Source of the DNA: Hypericibacter terrae
GTDB lineage: Bacteria; Pseudomonadota; Alphaproteobacteria; Dongiales; Dongiaceae
Length of the DNA stretch: 64,000 nt
Assembly (NCBI RefSeq): GCF_008728855.1
Contig: NZ_CP042906.1
Location: 5,671,001-5,735,000, forward strand
Reading direction: 5' to 3'
Below, in pieces: positions 44,188 to 53,189 of this stretch. The notes under the pieces were generated by a model, which saw nothing but the letters and a program-made list of their open reading frames with translations, was not told the origin of the DNA and did not search any database. Made by a program: the position numbers and the translations under genes. Position 1 is the first letter of the stretch, and every line of letters starts with the position of its first letter.

Positions 44188-44349
44188 TCAGTTCCGTCTA
44201 GGAGCCCGTTGCGGTAGGGGATGCCACTTCGGGCGACGGTCGCCATTGCGGCGCCCGCCACTGTATGCCTTTCATTTAAGACGGATCGCCCCGGCTTTCA
44301 AGGTCGCTTTGGCTCTTGACCATGATGTTTTTGCAACACTGGGGCGCGT

Positions 44350-45141
44350 CTATTCCGCGGCTTTCCCAGGGGCCCGCAAACGGGCCCGCGCACGCTCCCG
44401 GCAGGCCGTTCCGAAAGCCCTGAAAAGCGCAAGTGAAACAGGGTTTTCGGTCACCTTGTATTCGGGGTGCCACTGCACGCCGAAGGCAAAATTCCTGGCC
44501 TTCTCGACTCGGACGGCCTCGATCACGTCATCGGGGGCTTTGGCCTCGACCACGAGTCCTGGTGCCAGCCGGTCGATCGCCTGCCAATGGAGGGAGTTCA
44601 CCTCGATCTCGCTGCGCCCCAGGATTTTCGTCAGCATCCCAGTGGGTTCCAGCGCGATCTTGTGCTGCGGTGCGTATCTCGCGTCGTAATCGACATTCTT
44701 GGGGCTGCGATGATCGAGCTTGCCCGCCAGGGTATGGACCTGCGTATGGAGGGTGCCGCCGAGTGCGACATTCAGCTCCTGATGCCCCCGGCAGATGCAG
44801 AACAGCGGCACGCCCGCGGCGATGGCGGCGCGGATCAGGGGCAGCGTGGTGGCGTCGCGCTGCGGATCCTGCGGGCTGTCGGCACGATCGGGCGGACCGC
44901 CGTAATGGCGCGGATGGATGTTGGAAAGGCTGCCGGTGAAGAGCAGCCCGTCGAGCCGGTCGAGCAGGGCGGGCAGGTCATAGGCCTCGCCCAGCACCGG
45001 CAGCAGCAAGGGCATGCCCTGCGCGCCTTCGACCACGGCCGTGATGTATTTCTCGCCGACCGCGTGGAACGGCAATTCCTCGACCGACTTGACGCAAGCC
45101 GGGATGCCGATCGCGGGCCAGGAGGCGTCGATGCGATACAT
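44350..45141 (-). CDS. Gamma-glutamyl-gamma-aminobutyrate hydrolase-family protein (peptidase C26, PuuD-like)
   Basis: 263 aa, class I glutamine-amidotransferase fold. The nucleophile Cys117 lies in LFCICRGHQELN, and the catalytic His and Glu in the GVQWHPEY block near residue 220. Family members release GABA from gamma-glutamyl-GABA in putrescine use; other members cleave related gamma-glutamyl compounds. No other putrescine genes are adjacent, so the exact substrate is uncertain. It stands alone, followed by the hairpin at 44157-44187. Confidence 0.88.
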   Translation of the reverse strand: MYRIDASWPAIGIPACVKSVEELPFHAVGEKYITAVVEGAQGMPLLLPVLGEAYDLPALLDRLDGLLFTGSLSNIHPRHYGGPPDRADSPQDPQRDATTLPLIRAAIAAGVPLFCICRGHQELNVALGGTLHTQVHTLAGKLDHRSPKNVDYDARYAPQHKIALEPTGMLTKILGRSEIEVNSLHWQAIDRLAPGLVVEAKAPDDVIEAVRVEKARNFAFGVQWHPEYKVTENPVSLALFRAFGTACRERARARLRAPGKAAE

Positions 45142-45340
45142 GAGTGGGCTCGCCCCGTCAGACGCCGGACCTGCGTTCCCCGGGACGTTTCCGCCCCGGG
45201 ACCGGCCGGTCGGGTGGCGTCGAAAGCCCCGAACCCGGCGGATATCAATATTGGGCCGAAAGCCCCGGCCCGCATCATGCTAGCGCAAGATGCCTGACCC
45301 GACGTAAACGCCGATCCGCGAGGCTTTCCCTCGCGCCGCC

Positions 45341-46051
45341 TCAGCGATTGTCGGACGGCAGGCCCTTGCTGGGGGTGGCGAACAGCGCGTTGGCGAGCGC
45401 CCCGCCCATGGTCACGTCCTGGAGCCCCACCCGGATCTGGTTGCCCTGCGGGTCGAGGATGGTCCATTGCCGCAGCTCGAGCGGGTCGTCGGCGAAGGCG
45501 AGCTCGATCTGGCCGGCCTCGGGCGAGCCGCTTTCGAATGCGCCGATCCGCAAGGCGCCCGGCTCGCGAATGACCTCGCTCACGGTGACGCCGTTCTTGA
45601 AGGAGACGGTCTCGCGCAGCAGGAACCAGAGCGGCGAGGAGCCGATCGGCACCTGGCTGATCTGGTCCAGGTCCATGTCGTAATAGCTCACCACCAGCCC
45701 GTCGGCGACGATGATCACCTTGAGCGGCGGGTCATATTCGACGCGGAGCCTGCCGGGGCGGCGCAGATAGATCTTCCCGAAGGCGAGCCCCGCCGTATTG
45801 GAATATTGCTGGAACTTCGCGCGCATCGTGGTGATGCCGTTGAGATACTCCTCCGCCCGCTTGAGGTCGCCGCGGTCCTGGTCCGTCAGTTCCTTGGCGG
45901 CGGGCGTCGACGCGGCGGCGGAGCGGGGCCGCAGAACGGACGCGCCCGCCGCCAGCAGCGGCAGCGCGCCCAATGTCTTCAGCAAGCCTCGGCGCGTGGG
46001 AGCGGCCCATGTCGCATCGGCCAGCGGTCCCGTAAAAGCGTCGTATCTCAT
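45341..46051 (-). CDS. lolA: Outer-membrane lipoprotein carrier protein LolA family
   Basis: 236 aa. A Tat-like or Sec signal ([18 protein letters not shown]) leads the chain. The mature domain has LolA blocks: [33 protein letters not shown] and [10 protein letters not shown]. LolA shuttles lipoproteins from the inner to the outer membrane. Its ATG overlaps the ftsK stop (ATGA at 46048-46051), and the ftsK-lolA order is usual in alphaproteobacteria. The RR pair in the leader is unusual for LolA, which normally uses Sec. Confidence 0.92.
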   Translation of the reverse strand: MRYDAFTGPLADATWAAPTRRGLLKTLGALPLLAAGASVLRPRSAAASTPAAKELTDQDRGDLKRAEEYLNGITTMRAKFQQYSNTAGLAFGKIYLRRPGRLRVEYDPPLKVIIVADGLVVSYYDMDLDQISQVPIGSSPLWFLLRETVSFKNGVTVSEVIREPGALRIGAFESGSPEAGQIELAFADDPLELRQWTILDPQGNQIRVGLQDVTMGGALANALFATPSKGLPSDNR

Positions 46052-48459
46052 AGATCTCCGTCAATGTTGCGAGCGAGCACTTCGCGCTTGCCGACATGGT
46101 TGGCCGTGCTGACCACGCCTTCGCGCTCCATGCGCTCGACGATCCGCGCCGCCCGGTTATAGCCGATCTGGAGGTGGCGCTGAACGAAACTGGTCGAGGC
46201 CTTGCGTTCGCGACAGACGATGGCGACGGCCTGATCGTACAGCGCATCGCCGCTGTCGCCACCGCCAAACCCGCCCTCGCCGTCCAAGGCCTCCGCCTCC
46301 TCGTCCTGAGTGACCTCTTCGATATAGGTCGGCTGGCCCTGCTTTTTAAGGAAGCGGACGATGGTTTCAACCTCCTGGTCCGCGACAAAGGGTCCATGCA
46401 CGCGGGTGATCCGGCCGCCCTGGGCCATATAGAGCATATCGCCCTGCCCCAGCAGCTGTTCCGCCCCGGTTTCGCTCAGGATCGTCCGGCTGTCGATCTT
46501 CGAGGTGACATGGAAGCTGACCCGGGTCGGGAAGTTCGCCTTGATGGTCCCGGTGATCACGTCCACCGAGGGGCGCTGGGTCGCCATGATGATATGGATG
46601 CCGGCGGCCCGCGCCATCTGCGCCAGGCGCTGGATCGCGGCCTCGATATCCTTGCCGGCGACCAGCATGAGATCCGCCATCTCGTCCACCACCACCACGA
46701 TGAAGGGCAGGGGCTCGAGCGGAATATCCTCCTCCTCGTAGATCGGCTGGCCGGTCTCGGGATCGAACCCGGTCTGCACCTTGCGGCTCAGCTTCTCGTC
46801 CTTGGCCGCCGCCTCGGTGATGCGGATGTTGAAGCCCTCGATGTTGCGCACGCCGAGCTTCGACATCAGGCGGTAGCGGTTCTCCATCTCGCGCACGGTC
46901 CATTTGAGCGCGACCACGGCCTTGCGCGGATCGGTGACGACGGAGGTGAGGAGATGCGGGATGCCGTCATAGACGGAGAGCTCCAGCATCTTCGGGTCGA
47001 TCATGATGAACTTGCAGTCGTCCGGCGAGAGACGATAGAGCAGCGACAGGATCATCGTGTTGATCGCGACCGACTTGCCTGAGCCGGTGGTGCCGGCGAT
47101 CAGGAGATGCGGCATGCGCGCGAGATCGACGATGATCGGCTGGCCGCCGATATCCTTGCCGAGAACGAGGGCGAGCTTGGCGGCCGTGCGCTCATAGGCA
47201 TCGCTCGCGAGCAGCTCGCGCAGCATCACGGTCTCGCGGATCTGGTTCGGCAGCTCGATGCCGATGACGCTGCGCCCGGGCACGACCGCGACGCGCACCG
47301 AGACGGCGCTCATCGAGCGCGCGATGTCGTCGGCCAGGCCCACCACGCGGCTGGTCTTGGTGCCGGGGGCGGGTTCCAGTTCGTAGAGCGTCACGACCGG
47401 ACCGGGACGCACCTTCACGATCTCGCCGCGCACGCCGAAATCCTGCAGCACCGATTCCAGCAGCCGCGCATTCTGCTCGAGCGCGGCCTCGGACATTTTC
47501 TGCGTCACCGGATTGGCCGGCGGCTTCGCCAGCAGCTCCAGGGGCGGCAGCGTGTATTCCTCGTTGGTGACGAGATCGAGGGCCGGCTGGCGGTCGCGCT
47601 CGGCGCGTTTGCCGGGCTTGGGACGCGCCTTCGGCGCTTCGACGCGCGGGCCCGCCTCGGGGCGTTCCGCCGCGCGCGCGGCCGGCGAATGGACCGGCTC
47701 GCCCGCGGAATCCTCGTCGTCTTCCTCCGCGCCCAGATGCGGCTCGACCCGCTGTCGCCGCCGCTGCTCCGCCTGCTCGGCACGCCATTCGGCCGCCTCG
47801 GCATCGACCTCTTCGCGGCTGAAGCGCCGGCGCAGCGCGCCGATCAGGCGGCCGGTCAGGTCGCCCGCCTGCTGCAGCCGCTGCCAGGCCGCCACATAGC
47901 CGCGGGCGGAAATGCCGAGCGCCAGGTAGCCCAGGCCCGCCCAGAGCCCGAATCCCAGGATCGCGATCAGGCTCGCCGGCAGGCCGACCAGATGGGCCAG
48001 GCGCGGCAGCAGCAGATCGCCCGCATAACCGCCGAGGCCGACAGGGAGGAACCAGCTGCCGGTCGTGCCCAGCGCCGCCAGCGCCATGGCGAGGAACAGG
48101 ATCGAGAAAGGCAGCAGCAGCAGGCGCAGCCACCACAGGCCGCTCACGCGGTGACGCAGCACGCGCCAGCCCCAGACCGACGGCACCAGCACCAGCATGA
48201 GGCTGGCGATGCCGAGCGCCTGCAGCAGCAGATCGGCGATGACCGATCCGGGATAGCCCATCAGGTTGCGCACCGAGCTGCCGGTCGCGGTGTTGAGCGA
48301 GGGATCGTCGGCGTTGTAGCTCAGCAGCGACAGCAGCAGCACCGCCGCCAGCGCCAGCAGCAGCAACCCGCCGAGCTCGACCGCGCGCCGCTTCAGGAAG
48401 GGGCGCCAGTCGTCGGGCAGGAAAGGCATGCGCATCAGGCCGCTCGTCTCATCGGTCAT
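46048..48459 (-). CDS. ftsK: DNA translocase FtsK
   Basis: 803 aa. Four N-terminal transmembrane helices are followed by a short charged linker rich in Ala, Glu and Arg. The motor domain has Walker A GTTGSGKS (about residue 455), Walker [13 protein letters not shown] and the [10 protein letters not shown] region. The C-terminal gamma winged helix ([33 protein letters not shown], shown in part) binds KOPS-like DNA sites. FtsK pumps chromosome ends to the septum and activates XerCD. Its ATG overlaps the aminotransferase stop. A promoter lies upstream at 49776-49804. Confidence 0.97.
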   Translation of the reverse strand: MTDETSGLMRMPFLPDDWRPFLKRRAVELGGLLLLALAAVLLLSLLSYNADDPSLNTATGSSVRNLMGYPGSVIADLLLQALGIASLMLVLVPSVWGWRVLRHRVSGLWWLRLLLLPFSILFLAMALAALGTTGSWFLPVGLGGYAGDLLLPRLAHLVGLPASLIAILGFGLWAGLGYLALGISARGYVAAWQRLQQAGDLTGRLIGALRRRFSREEVDAEAAEWRAEQAEQRRRQRVEPHLGAEEDDEDSAGEPVHSPAARAAERPEAGPRVEAPKARPKPGKRAERDRQPALDLVTNEEYTLPPLELLAKPPANPVTQKMSEAALEQNARLLESVLQDFGVRGEIVKVRPGPVVTLYELEPAPGTKTSRVVGLADDIARSMSAVSVRVAVVPGRSVIGIELPNQIRETVMLRELLASDAYERTAAKLALVLGKDIGGQPIIVDLARMPHLLIAGTTGSGKSVAINTMILSLLYRLSPDDCKFIMIDPKMLELSVYDGIPHLLTSVVTDPRKAVVALKWTVREMENRYRLMSKLGVRNIEGFNIRITEAAAKDEKLSRKVQTGFDPETGQPIYEEEDIPLEPLPFIVVVVDEMADLMLVAGKDIEAAIQRLAQMARAAGIHIIMATQRPSVDVITGTIKANFPTRVSFHVTSKIDSRTILSETGAEQLLGQGDMLYMAQGGRITRVHGPFVADQEVETIVRFLKKQGQPTYIEEVTQDEEAEALDGEGGFGGGDSGDALYDQAVAIVCRERKASTSFVQRHLQIGYNRAARIVERMEREGVVSTANHVGKREVLARNIDGDL

Positions 48460-49682
48460 GATCCTGCTTCCTCGGATGCAGCCGCAACGTTGCTCGTCAG
48501 GACCCGCGCCATCCGCTCCAGGCCTTCTTGCGTGGCGGCGGCATCATAGACGAGCGCGACTCGGATATAGCGTTCGCCCGGATTCTGCCCGTTCGCGCCG
48601 GCGCGCGCCATATAGCCGCCGGGCAACACCTTGAGCCCGGCCTCGGCCCAGAGCCGTTTCGCCGCCGTTTCGCCATCGCCGACATCGAGCCACAGAAAGA
48701 ACCCGCCGCCTGGGGTGGCGCCCATGCGGTTGCCGAGGATGCGCCGGGCCAACGCGAAGTTCTCGTTATAGAGCGCGCGATTGACCGCGACATGGGCCTC
48801 GTCGCGCCACAGCACGGTCGAGGCGGCGAGGATCGGATAGGGGACCGCCACGCCGCCATAGTTCACCAGCTGGGCGATGCGTTTCAGCATGCGCTCCTCG
48901 CCGGCGATGAAGCCCGAGCGCAGGCCCGCACCCGACGAGCGCTTCGAGAGCGAATGGAACACCACCAGATTGTCGAGACTGCCGCCGGCCTCGGCCGCCA
49001 CCTCGAGCGCGCCCGAAGGCACCGCGTCGCGATAGAGCTCCGAATAGCATTCGTCGAAGGCGACCGTGAATCCGTATTGGCGCGCGAGCCCGAGCCAGCG
49101 CGCGAGATAGGCTGGCGAGGCGACCGCGCCTTGCGGATTGGCGGGCGAGCAGACATAGGCCAGCGCCGTGCGCTCGAGCGTGCGCCGGTCGATCGCCTCG
49201 GGATCGGGCAGGAAGCCGGTGGCCGCGGTCGCCGGCAGGAAGACCGGCTCGCCGCCGGCCATCGCGGCCGCGCCCGCATAGACGTGATAGAACGGGTTGG
49301 GCATCAGCACGGCGGGCCGCTCGGACGCCGAGACCGGCTCCTGCAGCGCCGCCAGCGCGATGAAGAACAGACCCTGGCGCGTGCCGGCGATCGGCATCAG
49401 ATGGCGTTCCGGATCCAGCATCGAAGCCGGCAGATGGAAGCGCCGGTTGAGCCAGTCGGTGGCGGCGCAGCGGAATTCGGCATTGCCCACCGCCAGCGGA
49501 TAGCGGCCCCACTCCGCCAGGTTCTGGACCAGGGGACCCTTGATCATCTCCGGCGGCGCGGCTTGCGGCTCGCCCACCGAGAACAGAAGGGGACGCTGAT
49601 GGCCCGGTTCGATTCCCTGCAGTAGCGAGTTGAGCCGGGTGAAGGGATGGAATCGGAGCAGCGGATCGAGGCGGTCGGTCAT
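48456..49682 (-). CDS. Aminotransferase class I/II (DapC-like)
   Basis: 408 aa, fold-type I PLP enzyme. The Schiff-base Lys247 is in [17 protein letters not shown]. Asp210 in [10 protein letters not shown] contacts the pyridine N, and the C-terminal Arg in RYIRVALV binds the substrate carboxylate. In alphaproteobacteria this gene lies upstream of ftsK and is usually annotated as a succinyldiaminopimelate or general aminotransferase; which substrate applies here is not shown. It overlaps ftsK by 4 bases and opens the aminotransferase-ftsK-lolA operon. Confidence 0.92.
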   Translation of the reverse strand: MTDRLDPLLRFHPFTRLNSLLQGIEPGHQRPLLFSVGEPQAAPPEMIKGPLVQNLAEWGRYPLAVGNAEFRCAATDWLNRRFHLPASMLDPERHLMPIAGTRQGLFFIALAALQEPVSASERPAVLMPNPFYHVYAGAAAMAGGEPVFLPATAATGFLPDPEAIDRRTLERTALAYVCSPANPQGAVASPAYLARWLGLARQYGFTVAFDECYSELYRDAVPSGALEVAAEAGGSLDNLVVFHSLSKRSSGAGLRSGFIAGEERMLKRIAQLVNYGGVAVPYPILAASTVLWRDEAHVAVNRALYNENFALARRILGNRMGATPGGGFFLWLDVGDGETAAKRLWAEAGLKVLPGGYMARAGANGQNPGERYIRVALVYDAAATQEGLERMARVLTSNVAAASEEAGS

Positions 49683-50123
49683 CGACGGGTCGGGTTCGTC
49701 CGAATTGCCTGAAAAAGCGTCGTCCGGGCAGCCGCGCGGGCTTCCGAGTCGCGACTCGGGGACAAAACATAAACAATTCTATAGCTTGTGGGACGTTCTT
49801 ACAAGCCAACCTATAGAGCGGCCCAAGGTTGGTCGGTTAACCAAGTCATTGTTCTTGCTTTGTCTTCCTTGGCGCCCGGAGTCTCGCCCGATTCTCCCCG
49901 CGAGGAAAGGGGTCTCCCGCGGAACGGCCAAGCCCCAAAAGGCGAGGGGCGGCGGGGACCCTGATCCCACCGCCCCTCAAGGCGAAGCTTCTCCTCGGTG
50001 CTCCCGGGTACGGGCCGGCTTCGAAAACATAGACCGGGGCCAGTAACCCGCTAACGAAGCTTCGCCAGTCGCCGACGCGCCCGCCAGACCACGGGTTCGC
50101 CGGCGATCGGATGCGGTCGCCTG
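49683..50123. other. Intergenic region before the aminotransferase-ftsK operon
   Basis: About 440 bases. It contains a minus-strand promoter (49776-49804) embedded in the most AT-rich part, and otherwise no supported gene. The C-terminal end of amtB (minus) lies at its right edge. Confidence 0.5.
49776..49804 (-). promoter_or_regulatory. Candidate sigma-70 promoter of the aminotransferase-ftsK-lolA operon
   Basis: Read on the minus strand: TTGTAA (4 of 6), 17-base spacer, TAGAAT (5 of 6). The start would lie about 88 bases upstream of the ATG at 49682. Confidence 0.55.
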
Positions 50124-51425
50124 TTAAGCGACCGATTCACCATGCAGCACGATGTCGAGGCCCTCGCGCTCCTCGTCCGGCGTGACGCGCAAGCCGCGGG
50201 TCAGCAGGCCGACGACCTTGAGGATGACGAAGGTGACGACGGCGCAGTAGGCGATGGTGATGGCCACGCCATAGAGCTGCGTGCCGACCTGGCCAATGTT
50301 CCCGTCGATCCAGCCGACCGGCGTCTCGGAGCCGGTGACGGTCTGGGTCGCGAAGACGCCGGTCAGGATGGCGCCGACCATGCCGCCGATGCCATGCACG
50401 CCGAAGGCGTCGAGCGAGTCGTCATAGCCCAACGCGTTCTTGAGCGTCGAGGTGGCGAAGAAGCAGACCACGCCGGCGACGAGGCCGATCACCAGGCCGC
50501 CCTCGGCATCGACGAAGCCCGAGGCGGGCGTGACCGCGACAAGGCCGGCGACGGCGCCGGAGATCATGCCCAGCAGGCTGGGCTTCTTGCGGAACACCCA
50601 CTCGGCCACCATCCAGGAGAGGGCGGCACCTCCGGTCGCGATCTGCGTGGCCGCCATGGCCATGCCCGCACGACCGTCGGCCGCCACGGCCGAACCCGCA
50701 TTGAAGCCGAACCAGCCCACCCAGAGCAGGCCGGCACCGATGGTGGAGAGGCCGACATTGTGCGGGGTGAAGGCGGTCTTGCCGAAGCCGGTGCGCGGCC
50801 CCAGCACCAGGGCGGCCACCAGGCCGGCCACGCCGGAATTGATATGCACGACGGTGCCGCCGGCATAGTCGAGCACGCCGGCCGTGCCGATCAGGCCGCC
50901 GCCCCAGACCATGTGGCAGATCGGGACATAGACGAACAGCAGCCAGAGGCTGGCGAAGAGGACCAGGGCCGAGAATTTCATGCGGTCGGCGATGGCGCCC
51001 ACCATCAGGGCTGGCGTGATGATGGCGAAAGTCATCTGGAAGGTCATGAACACCGGCTCGGGAATCGAGGGCGCCAGGGGATGCGCCGTCGCGGTGGTCA
51101 TGCCATGGAGCATGAAGCGGCTGAAATCGCCGAAGAGCTTGCCGTCGCCGTTGAAGGCGAGGCTGTAGCCGACGACCATCCACAGCACGGTGACCAGGCA
51201 GACGATGACGAAGCTCTGCGCCATGGTCGCCAGCAGATTGATCTTGCGGACCATGCCGCCATAGAAGAGCGCGAGGCCCGGGATCGTCATCATCAGGACC
51301 AGGGCCGTCGAGGTGAGCATCCAGGCCGTGTCGCCGCGGTCCAGGGCGAGGTCGGCGGCGAAGGCGGGTCTGGCGCCGATCAGGGCGGCGAGCAGAAGAG
51401 GGACGAACAACAAAAGGCGCGACAT
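50124..51425 (-). CDS. amtB: Ammonium transporter AmtB
   Basis: 433 aa. A cleavable signal peptide (ending AFA near residue 22) precedes the AmtB channel. Conserved blocks include MTIPGLALFYGGMVRKINLL, the ammonium-gate region and DSLDAFGVHGIGGMVGAILTG near the C-terminal pore. Conducts ammonium across the inner membrane. It has a GGAGGA ribosome site 7 bases before the ATG and a sigma-54-type promoter at 51483-51498. A PII-protein gene (glnK) usually accompanies amtB but none is adjacent here. Confidence 0.96.
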   Translation of the reverse strand: MSRLLLFVPLLLAALIGARPAFAADLALDRGDTAWMLTSTALVLMMTIPGLALFYGGMVRKINLLATMAQSFVIVCLVTVLWMVVGYSLAFNGDGKLFGDFSRFMLHGMTTATAHPLAPSIPEPVFMTFQMTFAIITPALMVGAIADRMKFSALVLFASLWLLFVYVPICHMVWGGGLIGTAGVLDYAGGTVVHINSGVAGLVAALVLGPRTGFGKTAFTPHNVGLSTIGAGLLWVGWFGFNAGSAVAADGRAGMAMAATQIATGGAALSWMVAEWVFRKKPSLLGMISGAVAGLVAVTPASGFVDAEGGLVIGLVAGVVCFFATSTLKNALGYDDSLDAFGVHGIGGMVGAILTGVFATQTVTGSETPVGWIDGNIGQVGTQLYGVAITIAYCAVVTFVILKVVGLLTRGLRVTPDEEREGLDIVLHGESVA

Positions 51426-51482
51426 TGGGCAATCCTCCGAAGCACGAGAGAGAATTAAAACGAGCACTCAGCGAGGGCCCTA

Positions 51483-51498
51483 AACACGTTCCGTGCCA
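51483..51498 (-). promoter_or_regulatory. Candidate sigma-54 promoter of amtB
   Basis: Minus strand TGGCACGGAACGTGTT: the TGGCACG-N4 start of the RpoN consensus matches fully, and the -12 element is GTGTT instead of TTGCW. The -12 end lies 58 bases before the ATG. Nitrogen-regulated amtB genes commonly use sigma-54 (family knowledge). Confidence 0.65.
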
Positions 51499-51560
51499 AC
51501 TCCGGAGTCCCGCGGAATCCCTCGGATTTCGCCGAGTCGCGAATCGAAGCGTGATTTTTG

Positions 51561-51589
51561 ATTGGGCAGGCTGGCGCGCAATTGGGCAG
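51561..51589. promoter_or_regulatory. Direct repeats upstream of amtB
   Basis: ATTGGGCAG at 51561-51569 and again at 51581-51589, exactly 20 bases apart, which is two helical turns. They lie 60-105 bases upstream of the sigma-54-type element. A good place for an enhancer-binding regulator such as NtrC, although the sequence does not match the NtrC consensus well. Confidence 0.45.
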
Positions 51590-51694
51590 CGGGAATCGCG
51601 GAACTGACATCGCGCTTCAGTCTCCGGCGGCGGGATGCGCGGCATCGAGTGCCGCTGCCGAAGACGCCCTTCCCGCGCTATGGTGGTCCTTGCG

Positions 51695-53041
51695 ATGACC
51701 CATACCGCCGAACCGACGCGAACCGATCCGGCCGTTGCCAACGATGCAGGCCGCCGCGGGCTGCCCGACGCCGACGTGCTCATCACCGGGGGCGGTCTGG
51801 TCGGCCTCACCCTGGCGCTGGCGCTCGCCGATGCCGGCCTGACCGTGATCCTGGTGGACAGCCTGCCGGCGACCGAGCGCGAGGCCATGGCCTATGACGG
51901 CCGCGCCTCGGCCATCGCCGAAGGCTCGCGCCGCGTGCTCGACGGCATCGGGGTGTGGAACAAGATGGCGCCCGAGGCCTGTCCGATCCTCGACATCCGC
52001 GTCTCGGATGCGCGGGTGGGCCAGCCGGCCTCGCTCCTGTTCCTGCATTACGATCACCGCGAGCTCGAGCCGCCGCGGCCCGGCAAGCGGCGTCCGGGGC
52101 CGGCGGCCGCGAAACCGGCGCCGATGGGTTATATCGTCGAGAACCGGGTGATCCGCCGGGTGCTGCTGGCGGCGGTCGCTGCGCGGCGCGGCATCCGGCA
52201 TCTGGCCCCGGCCCAGGCCGTGGGTCTGTCGCACGAACCGGGCCAGGCGTGCGTGACCCTCGCCGACGGCACCAGCCTCACCGGCCGGGTCGTGATCGCC
52301 GCCGACGGGCGCGGCTCGCCGATGCGGAAGGCCGCCGGCATCCGCCTGACCGAGTGGGACTATCCGCAGAGCGGGATCGTCTGCACCATCGGGCATGAGC
52401 TCTCGCACCAGAACGTGGCGCATGAGCATTTCCTGCCGTCGGGGCCGTTCGCGGTGCTGCCGATGGTCGACGATGCCAACGGCCATCGTTCCTCGATCGT
52501 CTGGACCGAGAAGCGCGAGCTCGTGCCGCCAATCATGGCGCTGCCATCTGACAGCTTCGCGGCCGAGATCCAGCATCGCTTCGGCGACTCGCTCGGCCGC
52601 ATCCGGCTCCTGGGCTTGCGCTGGGCCTATCCGCTGAAGCTGCAGCATGCGATGCGCTATATCGGCGACCGGCTGGCACTGGTCGGCGACGCGGCCCATG
52701 CGATCCATCCGATCGCCGGCCAGGGCCTCAATCTGGGTCTGCGCGATGTCGCGGCGCTGGCAGAGACGCTGGTCGATGCGCATCGCCTCGGCCTCGATAT
52801 CGGCGTCGGCGAGCCGCTCGAGCGCTATGAGCGCTGGCGGCGCTTCGACAATCTGATGCTGATGGCCGCGACCGACGTTCTCAATCGCCTGTTCTCGAAC
52901 GACATCGCGCCGGTGCGCCTGGCGCGTGACATCGGGCTCAGCCTGGTCAACCGCATGCCGCCCTTGAAGCGCCTCTTCATGCGCCACGCGATGGGCATGG
53001 TCGGCGACCTGCCGCGGCTCATTCGCGGGGAGCGGCTGTGA
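51695..53041 (+). CDS. UbiH/UbiF-family FAD-dependent hydroxylase
   Basis: 448 aa. The FAD-binding Rossmann motif is GGGLVGLTLALALADAG near residue 35, followed by the DGRASAIAEGSRRVL block. The second FAD site GDAAHAIHPIAGQGLNLGLRD is near residue 340. The family hydroxylates the aromatic ring in ubiquinone biosynthesis (UbiH/UbiF/UbiL). It is transcribed divergently from amtB. The N-terminus before the FAD domain is long and Thr/Pro-rich, so the start is uncertain; ATG 51695 is used and ATG 51680 is an alternative. Confidence 0.93.
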   Translation: MTHTAEPTRTDPAVANDAGRRGLPDADVLITGGGLVGLTLALALADAGLTVILVDSLPATEREAMAYDGRASAIAEGSRRVLDGIGVWNKMAPEACPILDIRVSDARVGQPASLLFLHYDHRELEPPRPGKRRPGPAAAKPAPMGYIVENRVIRRVLLAAVAARRGIRHLAPAQAVGLSHEPGQACVTLADGTSLTGRVVIAADGRGSPMRKAAGIRLTEWDYPQSGIVCTIGHELSHQNVAHEHFLPSGPFAVLPMVDDANGHRSSIVWTEKRELVPPIMALPSDSFAAEIQHRFGDSLGRIRLLGLRWAYPLKLQHAMRYIGDRLALVGDAAHAIHPIAGQGLNLGLRDVAALAETLVDAHRLGLDIGVGEPLERYERWRRFDNLMLMAATDVLNRLFSNDIAPVRLARDIGLSLVNRMPPLKRLFMRHAMGMVGDLPRLIRGERL

Positions 53042-53052
53042 TTCCGTTAGCC

Positions 53053-53140
53053 TGTCATTGCCGGACTTGATCCGGCAATCCAGACTTTGTCGAGATCGCG
53101 CCCTTGGCCCTGGATCGCCGGATCAAGTCCGGCGATGACA
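53053..53140. repeat. Dispersed palindromic repeat (REP/BIME-like)
   Basis: Two 31-base arms (53053-53083 and 53110-53140), near-perfect inverted repeats, separated by 26 bases. Their core is CCGGACTTGATCCGGC and its complement. A shorter third copy (53158-53180) follows. Sequences of this type are common dispersed intergenic repeats in alphaproteobacteria. The element sits between the ubiH-like gene and the convergent M24 gene. Confidence 0.75.
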
Positions 53141-53189
53141 ACGAGGGGGTGGCACCGCTGGATCAGGTCCGGCGATGAAAGTGGCGCCG

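Larger units (their letters stand above)
43785..44349. other. Gene-free region with two strong inverted repeats
   Basis: 565 bases without a supported gene. Two inverted repeats stand out: GTGAAATC-N6-GATTTCAC at 44102-44123 and GAACGCCCGG-N11-CCGGGCGTTC at 44157-44187. On the minus strand the latter is followed by GCCTTTTC, so it may be a terminator for the downstream end of the 44350 gene or of an RNA. The region as a whole has the look of a structured RNA or duplicated regulatory DNA, but no known family was recognised. Confidence 0.4.

Noticed and set aside
43878-44340. 6S RNA or another known structured RNA
   Set aside because: Palindromes are present but no recognisable consensus of a known family; kept only as an unexplained region.
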